Both the position numbers and the translations under genes were made by a program. Below the pieces are notes generated by a model. The model was not told the origin of the DNA. It saw only the letters and a program-made list of their open reading frames with translations, and made no database searches. From Kibdelosporangium philippinense (lineage in GTDB: Bacteria; Actinomycetota; Actinomycetes; Mycobacteriales; Pseudonocardiaceae), in the NCBI RefSeq assembly GCF_021390435.2, contig NZ_JAJVCN010000004.1, positions 1,468,501 through 1,532,500 of the forward strand: 64,000 nt of DNA, given 5' to 3'. How positions within the stretch are numbered: the stretch's first letter is position 1; every line of letters begins with the position of its first letter. Shown here piece after piece: positions 8,599 to 17,881 of the stretch.

Positions 8599-9273
8599 TC
8601 ACCCCGCGAGGGTCGCTTTCACGTTGCGGGTGAACTCGTCCGCGATGATCTCCGTCTCGCCCTTGGCCAGGCCATCGAGTGCGATCTTCGCGATTTCGAC
8701 CGGGTCTGACTTGTTCTCAGGGGGGACGTAGTCCGACATGTCGGTGTCCATGTAACCCACGTGCAAGGCGCTGACCTGGATCTTCTTGTCCTCCAGCTCC
8801 TGGCGGGCCACATTGGTCAGTGCCCAGGCGGCGGCTTTCGCCGCTGAGTAGGCGCCATAGTCCGGAAAGTGGACCCACGACAGCACGGAGAGGACGTTCA
8901 GGATCGCGCCTCCGCCGTTTGCCGCAAGGAGTGGAGCGAAGGTCCTGATCGTTGCCAGCGGGCCGAAGTAGTGGGTTTCCATCTCGAGACGGATCGTGTC
9001 AAGGTTACCGTCGGTCAGGTGGGTGTGGGTGGAGATGCCCGCATTGTTGATCAGCAGGGTGGCGTCTTTCGCGGCTGCCGCCGCTTCGGCGATCGAGTCG
9101 GGTTTCGTGACGTCAAGGTAGAGCGGGTGGACGCCTGGCAGGTCGATCGTTTCCGGCTTTCGTGCGGTCGCGTAGACCTTCGCCGCACCTCGCTCGAGGA
9201 GCTGAGCTGCCAGAACACGGCCGAAACCGCGGTTGGCGCCGGTCACTACGGCTACCGCGTTGGTGAGTTCCAC
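8599..9273 (-). CDS. SDR-family oxidoreductase
   Basis: The 224-residue NAD(P)-dependent dehydrogenase has VVTGANRGFGR for cofactor binding, LINNAG, and the YSAAK catalytic motif with an upstream Ser. The ending (IIADEFTRNVKATLAG) resembles SDRs commonly paired with TetR repressors. Its start is a GTG at 9273 with only a weak ribosome site. The substrate is unknown; the TetR pairing suggests a detoxification or aldehyde/quinone role, which is inference. Confidence 0.92.
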   Translation of the reverse strand: MELTNAVAVVTGANRGFGRVLAAQLLERGAAKVYATARKPETIDLPGVHPLYLDVTKPDSIAEAAAAAKDATLLINNAGISTHTHLTDGNLDTIRLEMETHYFGPLATIRTFAPLLAANGGGAILNVLSVLSWVHFPDYGAYSAAKAAAWALTNVARQELEDKKIQVSALHVGYMDTDMSDYVPPENKSDPVEIAKIALDGLAKGETEIIADEFTRNVKATLAG

Positions 9274-9307
9274 TTGGGGTTCCGTTCGTTGGAGGGCCTT
9301 CGATGAG

Positions 9308-9362
9308 TAGATTACAGAGGTAATCTAATGAGGCAAGAAAGATAGATTGTGATAGACATCTA
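9308..9362 (-). promoter_or_regulatory. SDR promoter with two 20-bp operator-like palindromes
   Basis: On the minus strand TTGCCT (9336-9331) and TAATCT (9314-9309) are 16 bp apart, a plausible promoter for the SDR gene. A perfect palindrome TAGATTAC-agag-GTAATCTA spans 9308-9327 between and over these boxes. A second, weaker 20-bp site (TAGAT...ATCTA) is at 9343-9362. Both have the size expected for TetR dimers. The remaining DNA up to 9630 holds no gene that I can see. Confidence 0.65.
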
Positions 9363-9630
9363 ACAGGGGGGTGCGGGTTTCCGGGAATATCTTGGGATTG
9401 AAGCCTGATCGGCAGGTGGACAGTCAAGGATGTGGCTAGGCAGCCTCGCTGCGTCCCTATCCTTTGCTGTCGTTCCCTTTGGTTGCTCTCTGCTTTCGCT
9501 GATGTCTGCGGGCATCGCGGTCTTTGTGCTCCGGTCGCAGGCATCGTGGTGCTGACCAGCATTGGCACCCAATCGGGTACTTGCCTTGTATCGCAAGGAC
9601 TTTCACATTCCATCGGCGTAGCCTGGAGGC

Positions 9631-10872
9631 ATGGAGGGGATCGCATCTACACTGTGGCAGCTCGATAATCGCGAGCTCGTCGCGCGCATCTCCGCTTCCG
9701 AAAGCAAGCTACGGCAACACTATGCCGAGCACCTTGCTCTTCTGGCCGAAGCGGACGCACGCGGCACCGCGCACGAGCTCGGCTACTCCAGTACCACCGC
9801 CTTGCTCCTCCACATCCTCAACATCACCCGCGGCGAAGCCAGCCAGCGACTCGCCCACGCAACCGCCCTCAACGACGCCACAACACCCACCGGCGTCGTC
9901 ATCGAAGCCTCGAGTCCCTTGACTGCCAAGAAACTCGACGCCGGTGAGATCAGCATCGGACAGGTCGAGGTCATCCGGAAGTTCATCGCCAGCCTCACTC
10001 ACCTCGAACCCGACAAGGCCGCCCTCGCCGAAGAACTGCTCATCGAACGCGCCGCTCAAGACGATCCACATGCGCTGGCCCGGTATGGCGAACAGATAGT
10101 GCGCGACATCGTGGACCCGGACGGGAAACCACCGAACCTCGATGAGTCACAGCGGCCCGAGCGGGAGTTGCGGCGGCACGTGTACCGCGATGGGCACATG
10201 GAATTCAAAGGCCGCCTGGACGCCGAGACCGCCGCCCTGTTCAACGGCCTGCTCACACCCTTCGAGAAATACGAACCCGACGACACTCGTGGCTATGCCG
10301 AGCGAAGCGGGGACGCGTTCGCCGATGTGCTGCAGCAGGCCGCCAACTGCCCAGACCTGCCCACGCAGAATGGGTTGAAAACCGAGGTAGCCTTCACCAT
10401 CTCGCTGGACCAGTTGATGAAAGCAGCCGAAGGTCATGTACTGTCGGATGCCCAGCTCACTCCGGCCGAGGTACGGCGGATCGCCTGCGACGCCCATGTA
10501 CTTCCCGCTGTCATGGGCGGGGAATCCAAACCCCTTGATGTCGCGGTCCCCGCCTACGCCGTGCCCGCGCACATCCGGCGAGGGCTTGTCCTGCGCGACC
10601 GAGGGTGCGCGTTCCCCTCGTGCGAACGACCCGCCAGCGTCTGCCACGCACACCACATCGTGCCCTGGCTACAAGGCGGCCCCACCTCAATGGACAACAC
10701 CGTCCTGCTCTGCGGGCACCACCATCGACTGATCCACCGCAGCGACTGGACGGTCGAACTCAAGGACGACGTCGCCTGGTTCACCCCGCCGGACTTCGTC
10801 GACCCTGAACGGAAGCCCCGGCGGAATCTCTTACACAGACGTTGTGCCGCCAGCCCTTACTCGCTTGGCTGA
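9631..10872 (+). CDS. DUF222/HNH endonuclease domain protein (13E12-repeat type)
   Basis: The 413-residue protein has an N-terminal helical DUF222 domain and a C-terminal HNH nuclease motif. The motif reads CAFPSCERPASVCHAHHIVPW, then NTVLLCGHHHRLIH, with the Cys pairs and His residues in place. Proteins of this type occur in many copies in actinobacteria, and the family includes the mycobacterial 13E12 repeats. Function is unknown and mobility is sometimes suspected. ATG 9631 has a GGAGG directly upstream. The 3' end carries one arm of a terminator hairpin. Confidence 0.88.
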   Translation: MEGIASTLWQLDNRELVARISASESKLRQHYAEHLALLAEADARGTAHELGYSSTTALLLHILNITRGEASQRLAHATALNDATTPTGVVIEASSPLTAKKLDAGEISIGQVEVIRKFIASLTHLEPDKAALAEELLIERAAQDDPHALARYGEQIVRDIVDPDGKPPNLDESQRPERELRRHVYRDGHMEFKGRLDAETAALFNGLLTPFEKYEPDDTRGYAERSGDAFADVLQQAANCPDLPTQNGLKTEVAFTISLDQLMKAAEGHVLSDAQLTPAEVRRIACDAHVLPAVMGGESKPLDVAVPAYAVPAHIRRGLVLRDRGCAFPSCERPASVCHAHHIVPWLQGGPTSMDNTVLLCGHHHRLIHRSDWTVELKDDVAWFTPPDFVDPERKPRRNLLHRRCAASPYSLG

Positions 10873-10883
10873 CGGCACAACGT
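10839..10883. terminator. bidirectional hairpin between convergent genes
   Basis: Arms 10839-10855 and 10867-10883 pair over 17 bp with one mismatch and an 11-nt loop. The left arm lies within the last codons of the HNH gene and the right arm ends 8 bp before the M1 peptidase stop, so it can serve both convergent transcripts. Confidence 0.7.
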
Positions 10884-10890
10884 GTTCAGA

Positions 10891-12318
10891 TTACTTGGCG
10901 GGCTTGAGGGCGCCTGGGTAGAGGTACTGGTCGGCTGGTTTGCCGGTTCCGTACACCCAGGCGTCGAAGAAGCCTTTCAGGTTTTTCCGGGACAGCAGTT
11001 CTGCGTAGCGCTGGAAGTTCTGCATGTTGGCGTTTCCATCGCGGTGCACCGTTGGCCAGGTCTTCAGCACCGTGTCGAACGCGGGCTGGCCGATGTAGTT
11101 ACGCAGGGCGTGCAACATCAGCGGGCCCTTTGAGTACACGTAGGTGAACTCGTTGCCTGGACCCATGTCGTGCAGCTTGCCGTTCCAGAAGGCTTCCGAG
11201 GCCCGCTTGACTCGTGCCGCATAGTTGGCGTTGAGGTCGGCGTTGTCTTTCGCTTCAGCCCATAGCCATTCGGCGTAGGAGGCGAAGCATTCGTTCAGGC
11301 AGACATCGCGCCAGCTCTCCACCGCCACCGAGTCGCCGTACCACTGGTGGGCGTTCTCGTGCACGATCGTGTCGATGTCGCCTGCCTGGCCCGCATAGAT
11401 CGGGCGGCTCATCGTCTCAAGCGAGAAGCCGATGTCCGCGCTGAGGAAAATGCCGCCTGCCGCGTCGATCGGATACTTGCCGAACTTGGACTCGAGGAAG
11501 TCGAGGACCTCAGGCAGCCGGGCTTCGGCCTGCTTCGCCGAATCGGGCACGCCCGGGGCATACGCGTTGACGATCGGTGTGCCGTCGGCCCGTTTCTGGT
11601 GTTCGAAGGTCCACTTGTCGATACCGACCGTCGTCATGTACGGCACAGTCGGGGTTTCCTCGGCCCACACATGTGTTGTGCCGCCTGAGGTTTTGAAGGT
11701 TCCGCGTTCCTGGCCCGCCGCGATGACACCCCACTCGTCAGGAACAGTCACAGCGAGGTGGAATGTGGCTTTGTCGCGCGGAGTGTCGTTGACCGGGTAC
11801 CAAGTCGTGGCCGATTTTGGTTCACCAGCGGCAAACGCACCGCCATCCTCGGTGTACTGCCAGCCGTTGTCGCCGAGAGCTGGGTCGCTGATCGGCGTGG
11901 GGGAGCCGTGGTACGCGATCTCGACCGTGAAGTTCTGGCCGCGACGTAGTGCCTTCGCTGGCTTGATGACCAGTTCATAGTCCCCAGTACGGCTGAAAGT
12001 CGCGTCACGCCGATCCACCCGTACGGAGTCGACTGTCAGGCCGTGCAAGTCCAGATTGAAAGAGCTGAGCGAATGAGTCGCCCGCGCGGAGATTTGCTGT
12101 TTCCCGGTCAGCTGGCGCGTCGGCGGGTCGTAAGTGATCTTCAGGTTGTAGTCGGCGACGTCATAACCGCCGTTCCCGTCCTGTGGGTAGTAGCTGTCAC
12201 CGGCGCTGTCGCTGCCTGGTCTCGGCGGATCCCAGCTGTCGGCCGACGCGACGGTGACGCTGAGGCAGAGGCTGCTCAGGACGGCTGTCACCACGACGAC
12301 CGGTTTCTGTGCGCGCAT
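10891..12318 (-). CDS. secreted M1-family zinc metallopeptidase
   Basis: The 475-residue protein begins with a Sec signal peptide ending near VTVASA. An aminopeptidase-N-like beta domain follows. The catalytic site is HENAHQW with the downstream Glu in NECFASYAE, the M1 zinc ligand set (HExxH-x18-E). The length is about half of classical PepN and matches the short secreted M1 enzymes of actinobacteria. ATG 12318 has AGGAG at a good distance; the GTG 6 nt earlier overlaps that site. It probably trims peptides outside the cell. Confidence 0.92.
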   Translation of the reverse strand: MRAQKPVVVVTAVLSSLCLSVTVASADSWDPPRPGSDSAGDSYYPQDGNGGYDVADYNLKITYDPPTRQLTGKQQISARATHSLSSFNLDLHGLTVDSVRVDRRDATFSRTGDYELVIKPAKALRRGQNFTVEIAYHGSPTPISDPALGDNGWQYTEDGGAFAAGEPKSATTWYPVNDTPRDKATFHLAVTVPDEWGVIAAGQERGTFKTSGGTTHVWAEETPTVPYMTTVGIDKWTFEHQKRADGTPIVNAYAPGVPDSAKQAEARLPEVLDFLESKFGKYPIDAAGGIFLSADIGFSLETMSRPIYAGQAGDIDTIVHENAHQWYGDSVAVESWRDVCLNECFASYAEWLWAEAKDNADLNANYAARVKRASEAFWNGKLHDMGPGNEFTYVYSKGPLMLHALRNYIGQPAFDTVLKTWPTVHRDGNANMQNFQRYAELLSRKNLKGFFDAWVYGTGKPADQYLYPGALKPAK

Positions 12319-12385
12319 GAACACTCCTGTCTGTCTGGAGTGGACTCCCGGCTGTCACCGACAGTGCCGGGTTGTCTCCTCCGAG

Positions 12386-12427
12386 CAACATATCCCCGGT
12401 CACCAGGCACTAACCGGGGATATGTTG
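12386..12427. terminator. 15-bp perfect inverted repeat
   Basis: Arms 12386-12400 (CAACATATCCCCGGT) and 12413-12427 are perfectly complementary with a 12-nt loop. The element lies between the lipoprotein gene and the M1 peptidase gene, both on the minus strand. It could end the lipoprotein transcript or act as an operator upstream of the peptidase. There is no U-tract. Confidence 0.5.
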
Positions 12428-12528
12428 GGAATGTCCGGATAATCAATACTTCCGTCGGTCAGTCCGTTCCGGCCGGAACAGTCCACAAAGGATTTTCATG
12501 ACGGTAGCGGCAAACCGGACAGGGCGGG

Positions 12529-13206
12529 TTAGCGTGAGCCATCCGGCGCCTTGACTGGGGTGCAAGGCATCTTGTCCTTCACGAACTCGTTGCTCGCTTC
12601 CTTCGTCGGAACACAGAGTTCGAACGATGTCGCCTGGACCTTGTCGTCGATGGAGAATCCGATCTGGGCGAAACGCGTCTCGCCACGCTTGATGTCGGAC
12701 CTCGTGTACTGGACGTGGCTCCAGCTCGCGGTGCGCCACTCGGCGCTCAGCAGTGGCTGGAGCTGGCTGCCTGGCTTGCCGTATGCGTAGCAGTTCCCGT
12801 TCTTGTCTACGGGCTGCGTGCCGTTGCACGTCGATCCGGCCGGTTTGAAGCGGACGTAGAACTCGTCGTCGATCTTGACGTTGTCCATTCCCCGGTCCGC
12901 GAGGGCAGGGGTGACCGCGACCCACACCGCGAGGAAGTGGTAGCCAGGGTTGGCAGGCTTGTCCATCACCTCGGCCGCCCAGGTCGAGTCGATCGCCTTG
13001 ACTTTCAGGCCGAGAGACGCGCCCGATTCGGTGTACACGACGCCCTCGCCAGGGAAGTCCTCGAAAACCGGCCGCTTCGCCGGTTCGGCGGCCGGGGCGG
13101 CGGGCCCATCACCCGAACTGCCTTGTGCGACCGGTTCATCACCGCCACCGCAGGCCAACAGGGGCGCGGCGAGAAGTGCGCACAGGGCCAGCTTGCCAGA
13201 CTTCAT
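12529..13206 (-). CDS. lipoprotein, unknown function
   Basis: The 225-residue product has a lipoprotein signal (LCALLAAPLLAC), then a Gly/Ala/Pro-rich linker and an Ig-like beta domain of about 150 residues. That domain has four Cys residues that may form disulfides (STCNGT, GNCYAY, FELCVP, MPCTP). It resembles DUF4352-type extracellular domains only loosely. ATG 13206 has GAGGGA upstream. It is monocistronic and divergent from the SARP-NACHT regulator. Confidence 0.75.
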   Translation of the reverse strand: MKSGKLALCALLAAPLLACGGGDEPVAQGSSGDGPAAPAAEPAKRPVFEDFPGEGVVYTESGASLGLKVKAIDSTWAAEVMDKPANPGYHFLAVWVAVTPALADRGMDNVKIDDEFYVRFKPAGSTCNGTQPVDKNGNCYAYGKPGSQLQPLLSAEWRTASWSHVQYTRSDIKRGETRFAQIGFSIDDKVQATSFELCVPTKEASNEFVKDKMPCTPVKAPDGSR

Positions 13207-13426
13207 TGGTGTGTTCCCTCGTGTTCGCCAGCCCGATCCGGTTACTCGGAGTGGCGGGCGGCTTGTGCTCGACATCAGGTAGTCCCCCTCGATCCGTTGG
13301 CCGGAAGGGTGCCGAGCGCCGTCCTCATCTCGTCATCACGCCGTCACCGTGTCCCGAAACACCGCTCTAGCTGGGCATGTGTATCCTTCGGCACACACTG
13401 CGACCGGCTTGGGGAGGACCGGAGGC

Positions 13427-16168
13427 ATGGACTTCCGCGTACTCGGGACGCTGGAGATCTGGACGGACCATGGGCGCCTCGCGCTGCCCAGCGCCCGTCA
13501 CCAACGAGTCCTCGCGGCGTTGTTGCTGGCGCCGAACTCCGTAGTCCCGCTGCCCAGACTGGTCGAAGCCACCTGGGACGAAGAGCCGCCAGCGACAGCG
13601 ACCAAACAGGTGCAGAACTGCGTCTCCGCCCTGCGGGAACGCCTCGGCGACCCCAGCGTGATCGTCACGGACGGTCACGGATACCGGATCGTCGTCAGCG
13701 ACGATCAGCTCGACCTGCTGCACTTCACCAAAGGAATCGCCTGCGCGCGCCGGATCGCCGCCCAAGGCTCGCTGGGCGAAGCGGTACGAGAGATCCGGGA
13801 AGCGCTGAAACTGTGGCGCGGGCAAGCACTGGCCGGAATCGGCACAGCCATGCTGGCCAGGCGCGCGGCGCTGCTGGACGAGCAACGCCTCAACGCCGTC
13901 GAGTCCTGCACCGACTGGCAACTGGAACTTGGCGAGTATCGCGAGGTCATCGACGAGCTGACCGAGATCGTCACCGAGCATCCCCTGCGAGAACGGCCGC
14001 ACGCGCAGTTGATGCTCGCGTTGGACCGCAGCGGCCGCCAGGCGGAAGCGCTCACGGTGTTCCACCGGTTGCGGACGCACCTCGCCGAAGAACTGGGCGT
14101 TGACCCCGGACCCGAAGTACGGGCGGCGCACGAACGGATCCTGCGGGCCGAAGACCAGCCGCCAGCCGCAGTTCCGAAGCTGGGCGAGTTGGACCTCGCG
14201 GCAAGGGAGCTTGCCACAGCGATCACCCGGCAGTGGACCGCCGAGGCCGAGATGCGGTCGCTCAACCGGCCTGAGCCAGTCCCGTTGACCTGGTCGACCA
14301 CCGAACGGCACGTTGCAGCCGTGGCCTCGGCGGTCATGGGCGGAAGGCCAGGCAACGCCCCGGAACGGCTGACACTCAGCGGGGACCTCGCCGATGTGGT
14401 CACGAAGTTCCGGCAGCTTCCATCGCGCCAGCTGGTCGTGCTCGGCGAGCCAGGAGCAGGCAAAACAGTGCTGGCCATCCTGCTCACCCTCGGGCTGCTT
14501 GCCGATCAGCCACCCGGCGAGCCAGTGCCGGTGCTGCTGCCGCTGGCGTCATGGAACCCACGCCAGGAACACCTGCACGGATGGCTCGCCCGCAAGCTCG
14601 TCCAGGAATACCCGGGCTTGGCCAACACCGCCGCGTACGGCGAAGACGCCGCGCTGCGCCTAGTGCTCGAAGGCCGGATCATCCCGATCCTCGACGGCCT
14701 CGACGAAACCCCACCCGGCCTGCACGCGGCCGCGATCGACGCGCTCGACCAAGCCGTCGCCGGTGGTCGCCCACTCGTGGTGACCTGCCGGAGCACGGAG
14801 TACGAACTCGCCGTCAACCAGGCGGGGTCCTTCCTGGCCACTGCGGCGGTCGTGGAGATCGAGCCAGTCGAACTCGAGGACGCCATCGGTTTTCTCACCG
14901 CACGCCAGCGGCTCGGTGACAACCGCTGGCACCCCGTGATCGAAAAGCTGCGCCAGGAACCCGACGGGCCTCTCGCGCAGGCCCTGCGTACCCCGCTGAT
15001 GGTCGACCTCGCCAGGACCGCGTACGCGCATCCCGGCACCGATCCAAGCGAGCTCACGCGATTGCCTGATCGCGCGGCCATCGAAGGGCACCTGCTCGAC
15101 GCCTATCTGCCTGCCGTTTACATCCGCCGTCCAGCACCGCCCGCGCACATCGATCGCCCAACTCAGCCGCGTGACTACGACCTGGAGCACGCCAAGCGGT
15201 GGCTGAGTTTCCTCGCGCGCCAGATGGAACGCGGCGGTACGCGTGATCTTGCCTGGTGGCAGATGGATCGGGCGGTGCCGAGATCCGCCGTCGCGCTGTT
15301 GCTCGGACTGCCACCGGCACTGCTGTACATGATCACCGGCTGGCTCGCCGCAGGCGCGCTGACCGGCGCGATCTACGGCGCGGCGTTCGCCGTTGCCGGC
15401 GTTGTCTCGCACGGTGCCGGGCGGCATCCGGGGCCACTCCGGGTGCAGGCCAGATTCCGTGGCACCACAGGAAGATTCGCGCGCCGGTTCGCGGTCGGAG
15501 TCGTGATCGGACTCAGTTTCGGCCTCGGCTGGTCGCTGGCGACCTGGGTGGTCGTCCTGCTCATGCTGGTCTTCGGTCTAGCCGTCGGAGTCCACGCGTG
15601 GCTCGGCGCGCCACTGGACGCCAACCGCGTGTCCAGCCCGGTGACCGTGCTGTGCAACGACCGCGCGGCGACGCTGTCCTTCAGCGTTGCCGTCATGGTG
15701 GCACTGGGATTGTTCTACGGGATCGCGCTCGCCATGACGCCGTACATGCCGGACACGCTCGATTCCATGGTCATCGGCGACGGTTTCAACATCGAACTCG
15801 CGTTGGGCGGTGGCGTGGCCGCGGCACTGCTGGGCCGCTACATCATGCGCACCCCGGGCACAGTGGCCTACGGGCTCGCCGGAGCGATCGTCGGCGGGCA
15901 GATCCTGCCGACCGCCGAGGACCCGGTCCTGGCGGTGCTGGCAGGAACCATGTTCGGCCTCGCGGTCGGCCTGTCCGTGTGCGTCTCCCGTGCATGGGGC
16001 ACGTTCGCGGTCACGCGGCTGTGGCTGGCGGCGCACGGCCAGATCCCGTTGGAGCTCATGGCTTTCCTCGACGATGCGCACCGGCGTGGCGTGCTGCGGC
16101 AAGTTGGTGCGGTGTATCAGTTCCGGCACGCCCGCCTGCAAGAACGCTTGGCTGTCACGGAATCGTGA
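13427..16168 (+). CDS. SARP-type regulator with NACHT ATPase and C-terminal membrane domain
   Basis: The 913-residue protein starts with an OmpR-like winged helix (MDFRVLGTLEIW) and a bacterial transcriptional activation domain to about residue 245. These are the two parts of SARP regulators such as AfsR. A NACHT NTPase follows, with P-loop GEPGAGKT near 338 and Walker B IPILDGLDE near 419. From about residue 620 there are seven or eight hydrophobic helices and a short soluble tail. ATG 13427 has GGAGG just upstream. A DNA-binding activator tied to the membrane suggests direct sensing of an envelope signal, which is inference. Confidence 0.9.
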   Translation: MDFRVLGTLEIWTDHGRLALPSARHQRVLAALLLAPNSVVPLPRLVEATWDEEPPATATKQVQNCVSALRERLGDPSVIVTDGHGYRIVVSDDQLDLLHFTKGIACARRIAAQGSLGEAVREIREALKLWRGQALAGIGTAMLARRAALLDEQRLNAVESCTDWQLELGEYREVIDELTEIVTEHPLRERPHAQLMLALDRSGRQAEALTVFHRLRTHLAEELGVDPGPEVRAAHERILRAEDQPPAAVPKLGELDLAARELATAITRQWTAEAEMRSLNRPEPVPLTWSTTERHVAAVASAVMGGRPGNAPERLTLSGDLADVVTKFRQLPSRQLVVLGEPGAGKTVLAILLTLGLLADQPPGEPVPVLLPLASWNPRQEHLHGWLARKLVQEYPGLANTAAYGEDAALRLVLEGRIIPILDGLDETPPGLHAAAIDALDQAVAGGRPLVVTCRSTEYELAVNQAGSFLATAAVVEIEPVELEDAIGFLTARQRLGDNRWHPVIEKLRQEPDGPLAQALRTPLMVDLARTAYAHPGTDPSELTRLPDRAAIEGHLLDAYLPAVYIRRPAPPAHIDRPTQPRDYDLEHAKRWLSFLARQMERGGTRDLAWWQMDRAVPRSAVALLLGLPPALLYMITGWLAAGALTGAIYGAAFAVAGVVSHGAGRHPGPLRVQARFRGTTGRFARRFAVGVVIGLSFGLGWSLATWVVVLLMLVFGLAVGVHAWLGAPLDANRVSSPVTVLCNDRAATLSFSVAVMVALGLFYGIALAMTPYMPDTLDSMVIGDGFNIELALGGGVAAALLGRYIMRTPGTVAYGLAGAIVGGQILPTAEDPVLAVLAGTMFGLAVGLSVCVSRAWGTFAVTRLWLAAHGQIPLELMAFLDDAHRRGVLRQVGAVYQFRHARLQERLAVTES

Positions 16169-16766
16169 GCGACTTCTTGGCCAGTTCGTACGCGGGCAGC
16201 ATGGCCGCGTGCTCGTCGTCGTCGAAGCCGCCGACAGTGATCAGAACCGCGCCACTCGGCGTGGGCACCGACAGGATCCGCTCGCGCTTCTTGACCTCGG
16301 CGGTCGGGTTGTCCCGCACGTAAGACACTTCGGTCGCGGTCGTCGAAGCGACCTTGACCTCGCTGTACTCCGGGACGGTGATGTTCTTGTCGTCGGCGAG
16401 GTAGTCATCGAGCGCTTGGCGTGGGGGGCTGGTCTTCGTGCTTGTCCAGATCCGCAGGAAGCCGATGATGCCAGCGGGTTTGGCATCGATCTCGCAGACC
16501 GCGTTGAAACCGCCCTGTTTGACCAGCGAACCGAGGTCGTCCATGTTCTCGATGGGCTTCGGCTTCCACTTCGCCGCCAGTTCGAACGAGACGGGCAGCT
16601 TGCACGGCGTGTCCGCGCCCCCAAGGCGGCCCGCGCTCGTGGCCTCCGGTTTCGAACTCTGCTGCGTCGGCGTCGGATTGCTTTGCGGCGTGGGCTCTGA
16701 GCTGCACGCGGCGGTCAACGCGGCGACGGCGAACAGGACAATACTGGTGTTTTTGAATCCCCCCAT
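16155..16766 (-). CDS. lipoprotein (DUF3558-like)
   Basis: The 203-residue protein has a lipoprotein signal (LFAVAALTAAC), a Pro/Thr/Ser linker and a compact domain. That domain has CKLPVSFELAAKW and AVCEI, a pattern like DUF3558 lipoproteins of actinobacteria, with two conserved Cys. Its 3' end overlaps the convergent SARP gene by 14 bp. A TATACT box at 16779-16774 on the minus strand would give a very short leader before ATG 16766. Confidence 0.75.
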   Translation of the reverse strand: MGGFKNTSIVLFAVAALTAACSSEPTPQSNPTPTQQSSKPEATSAGRLGGADTPCKLPVSFELAAKWKPKPIENMDDLGSLVKQGGFNAVCEIDAKPAGIIGFLRIWTSTKTSPPRQALDDYLADDKNITVPEYSEVKVASTTATEVSYVRDNPTAEVKKRERILSVPTPSGAVLITVGGFDDDEHAAMLPAYELAKKSLTIP

Positions 16767-16781
16767 GCGTCGGAGTATATG

Positions 16782-16810
16782 GGGGTGCCGTTGCCTGCGA
16801 ACGGCACCCC
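16782..16810. terminator. hairpin after DUF1801 gene
   Basis: Arms 16782-16792 and 16800-16810 pair perfectly over 11 bp with a 7-nt loop. The hairpin lies 9 bp after the end of the DUF1801 gene on the minus strand and just before the lipoprotein promoter, so it probably separates the two transcripts. Confidence 0.7.
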
Positions 16811-16819
16811 GGGACCGAG

Positions 16820-17233
16820 TCAGCTCACGGCCTTCTTCACCAGCGCACCGATCTTCTTCTCCACATCAGGGGTCCATTCGGCGATCGCGAACCAGGCAGG
16901 CCACATGGCGCCGTTGTCGAGGTTCGCCGCGTCACCGAAGCCCAGCAGGGCGAACCGCGTCTTGAACTTCGCCGCGGGCTGGAAGTGGCACAGGACCTTG
17001 CCGTTACGGGCGTACGCGGGCATCCCGTACCACGTCTTCGGTGTGAGTTCCGGAGCGTTGGCCCTGATCACGGCGTGCAGACGTTCGGCGATCGCACGGT
17101 CGGCACCGGTCATCTCGGCGATCTTCGCGAGCACGTCGGCCTCGCCGTCTGTCTTGCCCTTCAGCTCTTTGGCGCGGTCCTTCATCGCGCTGCGCTCTGC
17201 CGCGGTGAAACCTTCGTAGCTCTTGCTTGCCAT
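16820..17233 (-). CDS. DUF1801 (YdhG-like) protein
   Basis: The 137-residue protein carries the DUF1801 core, with WYGMPAYARNGKVLCHFQPA followed by LLGFGDAA. Members are small soluble proteins of unknown activity. A helical N-terminal extension (residues 1-50) precedes the core. ATG 17233 follows GAGAGAAAG. It lies 32 bp downstream of the AhpD-like gene and is probably co-transcribed with it. Confidence 0.85.
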   Translation of the reverse strand: MASKSYEGFTAAERSAMKDRAKELKGKTDGEADVLAKIAEMTGADRAIAERLHAVIRANAPELTPKTWYGMPAYARNGKVLCHFQPAAKFKTRFALLGFGDAANLDNGAMWPAWFAIAEWTPDVEKKIGALVKKAVS

Positions 17234-17265
17234 TGGATTCTTTCTCTCTCGGATGGGGGTTCTGG

Positions 17266-17721
17266 TCACCACTGGCCGGCTTGCTGCCGGGTCGGTACGT
17301 TGAGTCGGTTGAAGGCGTTGGTGATCGCGATGTTCAGCAGCAATGCGGCCAGTTCGGCCTGGTCGAAGTACTTGGCGGCGACATCCCACACCTGGTCCGG
17401 CACCGCATCCGCGTTGTCGGCGAGCCGGGTCACGGCCTCGGTTAGTGCCAGCGCGGCACGCTCTTCGTCGCTGAACCACGGCGTCTCGCGCCACGCGGCT
17501 ACGGCGTGCACCTGGTCATCGGTCAGGCCGTGCTGACGGGCCTGGTGGACGCCACCCGCCACGCATGGGCTGCAGCTGTTGATCTGGCTGGCGCGCAGGT
17601 GGCTCAGGGCAAGTAGCTTGCCGTCCAGCCCGGTGCCCGCGATGGCCTTGTTCACGCCCATCAGGGCTTCGATGGCCCCGTTGATCAGCATCGCCGGGTT
17701 CGGCATCCGCGTGGTCGACAT
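17266..17721 (-). CDS. carboxymuconolactone decarboxylase/AhpD-family protein
   Basis: The 151-residue protein has the AhpD-type redox motif INSCSPCVAGGVHQ, with the CxxC pair and His at the expected spacing, so a peroxidase-linked disulfide reductase role is likely. The helical layout matches the alkylhydroperoxidase fold. ATG 17721 follows AAGGAGAAACC. It forms a likely two-gene operon with the DUF1801 gene and is divergent from the NB-ARC regulator. Confidence 0.88.
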   Translation of the reverse strand: MSTTRMPNPAMLINGAIEALMGVNKAIAGTGLDGKLLALSHLRASQINSCSPCVAGGVHQARQHGLTDDQVHAVAAWRETPWFSDEERAALALTEAVTRLADNADAVPDQVWDVAAKYFDQAELAALLLNIAITNAFNRLNVPTRQQAGQW

Positions 17722-17881
17722 CGGTTTCTCCTTGGTGTTCCGCTCGTTTCGCTGACAGGAGCAATACGACCACCGGCGATGGCGTCCCCGCGCCGCCCGT
17801 GGGACACTGTGGGACACGCGCGACCGGGTCTACCTGCGTAAACGTGTCGCTGATCCGTTCGCGTGGAACGGGACAGGTACG

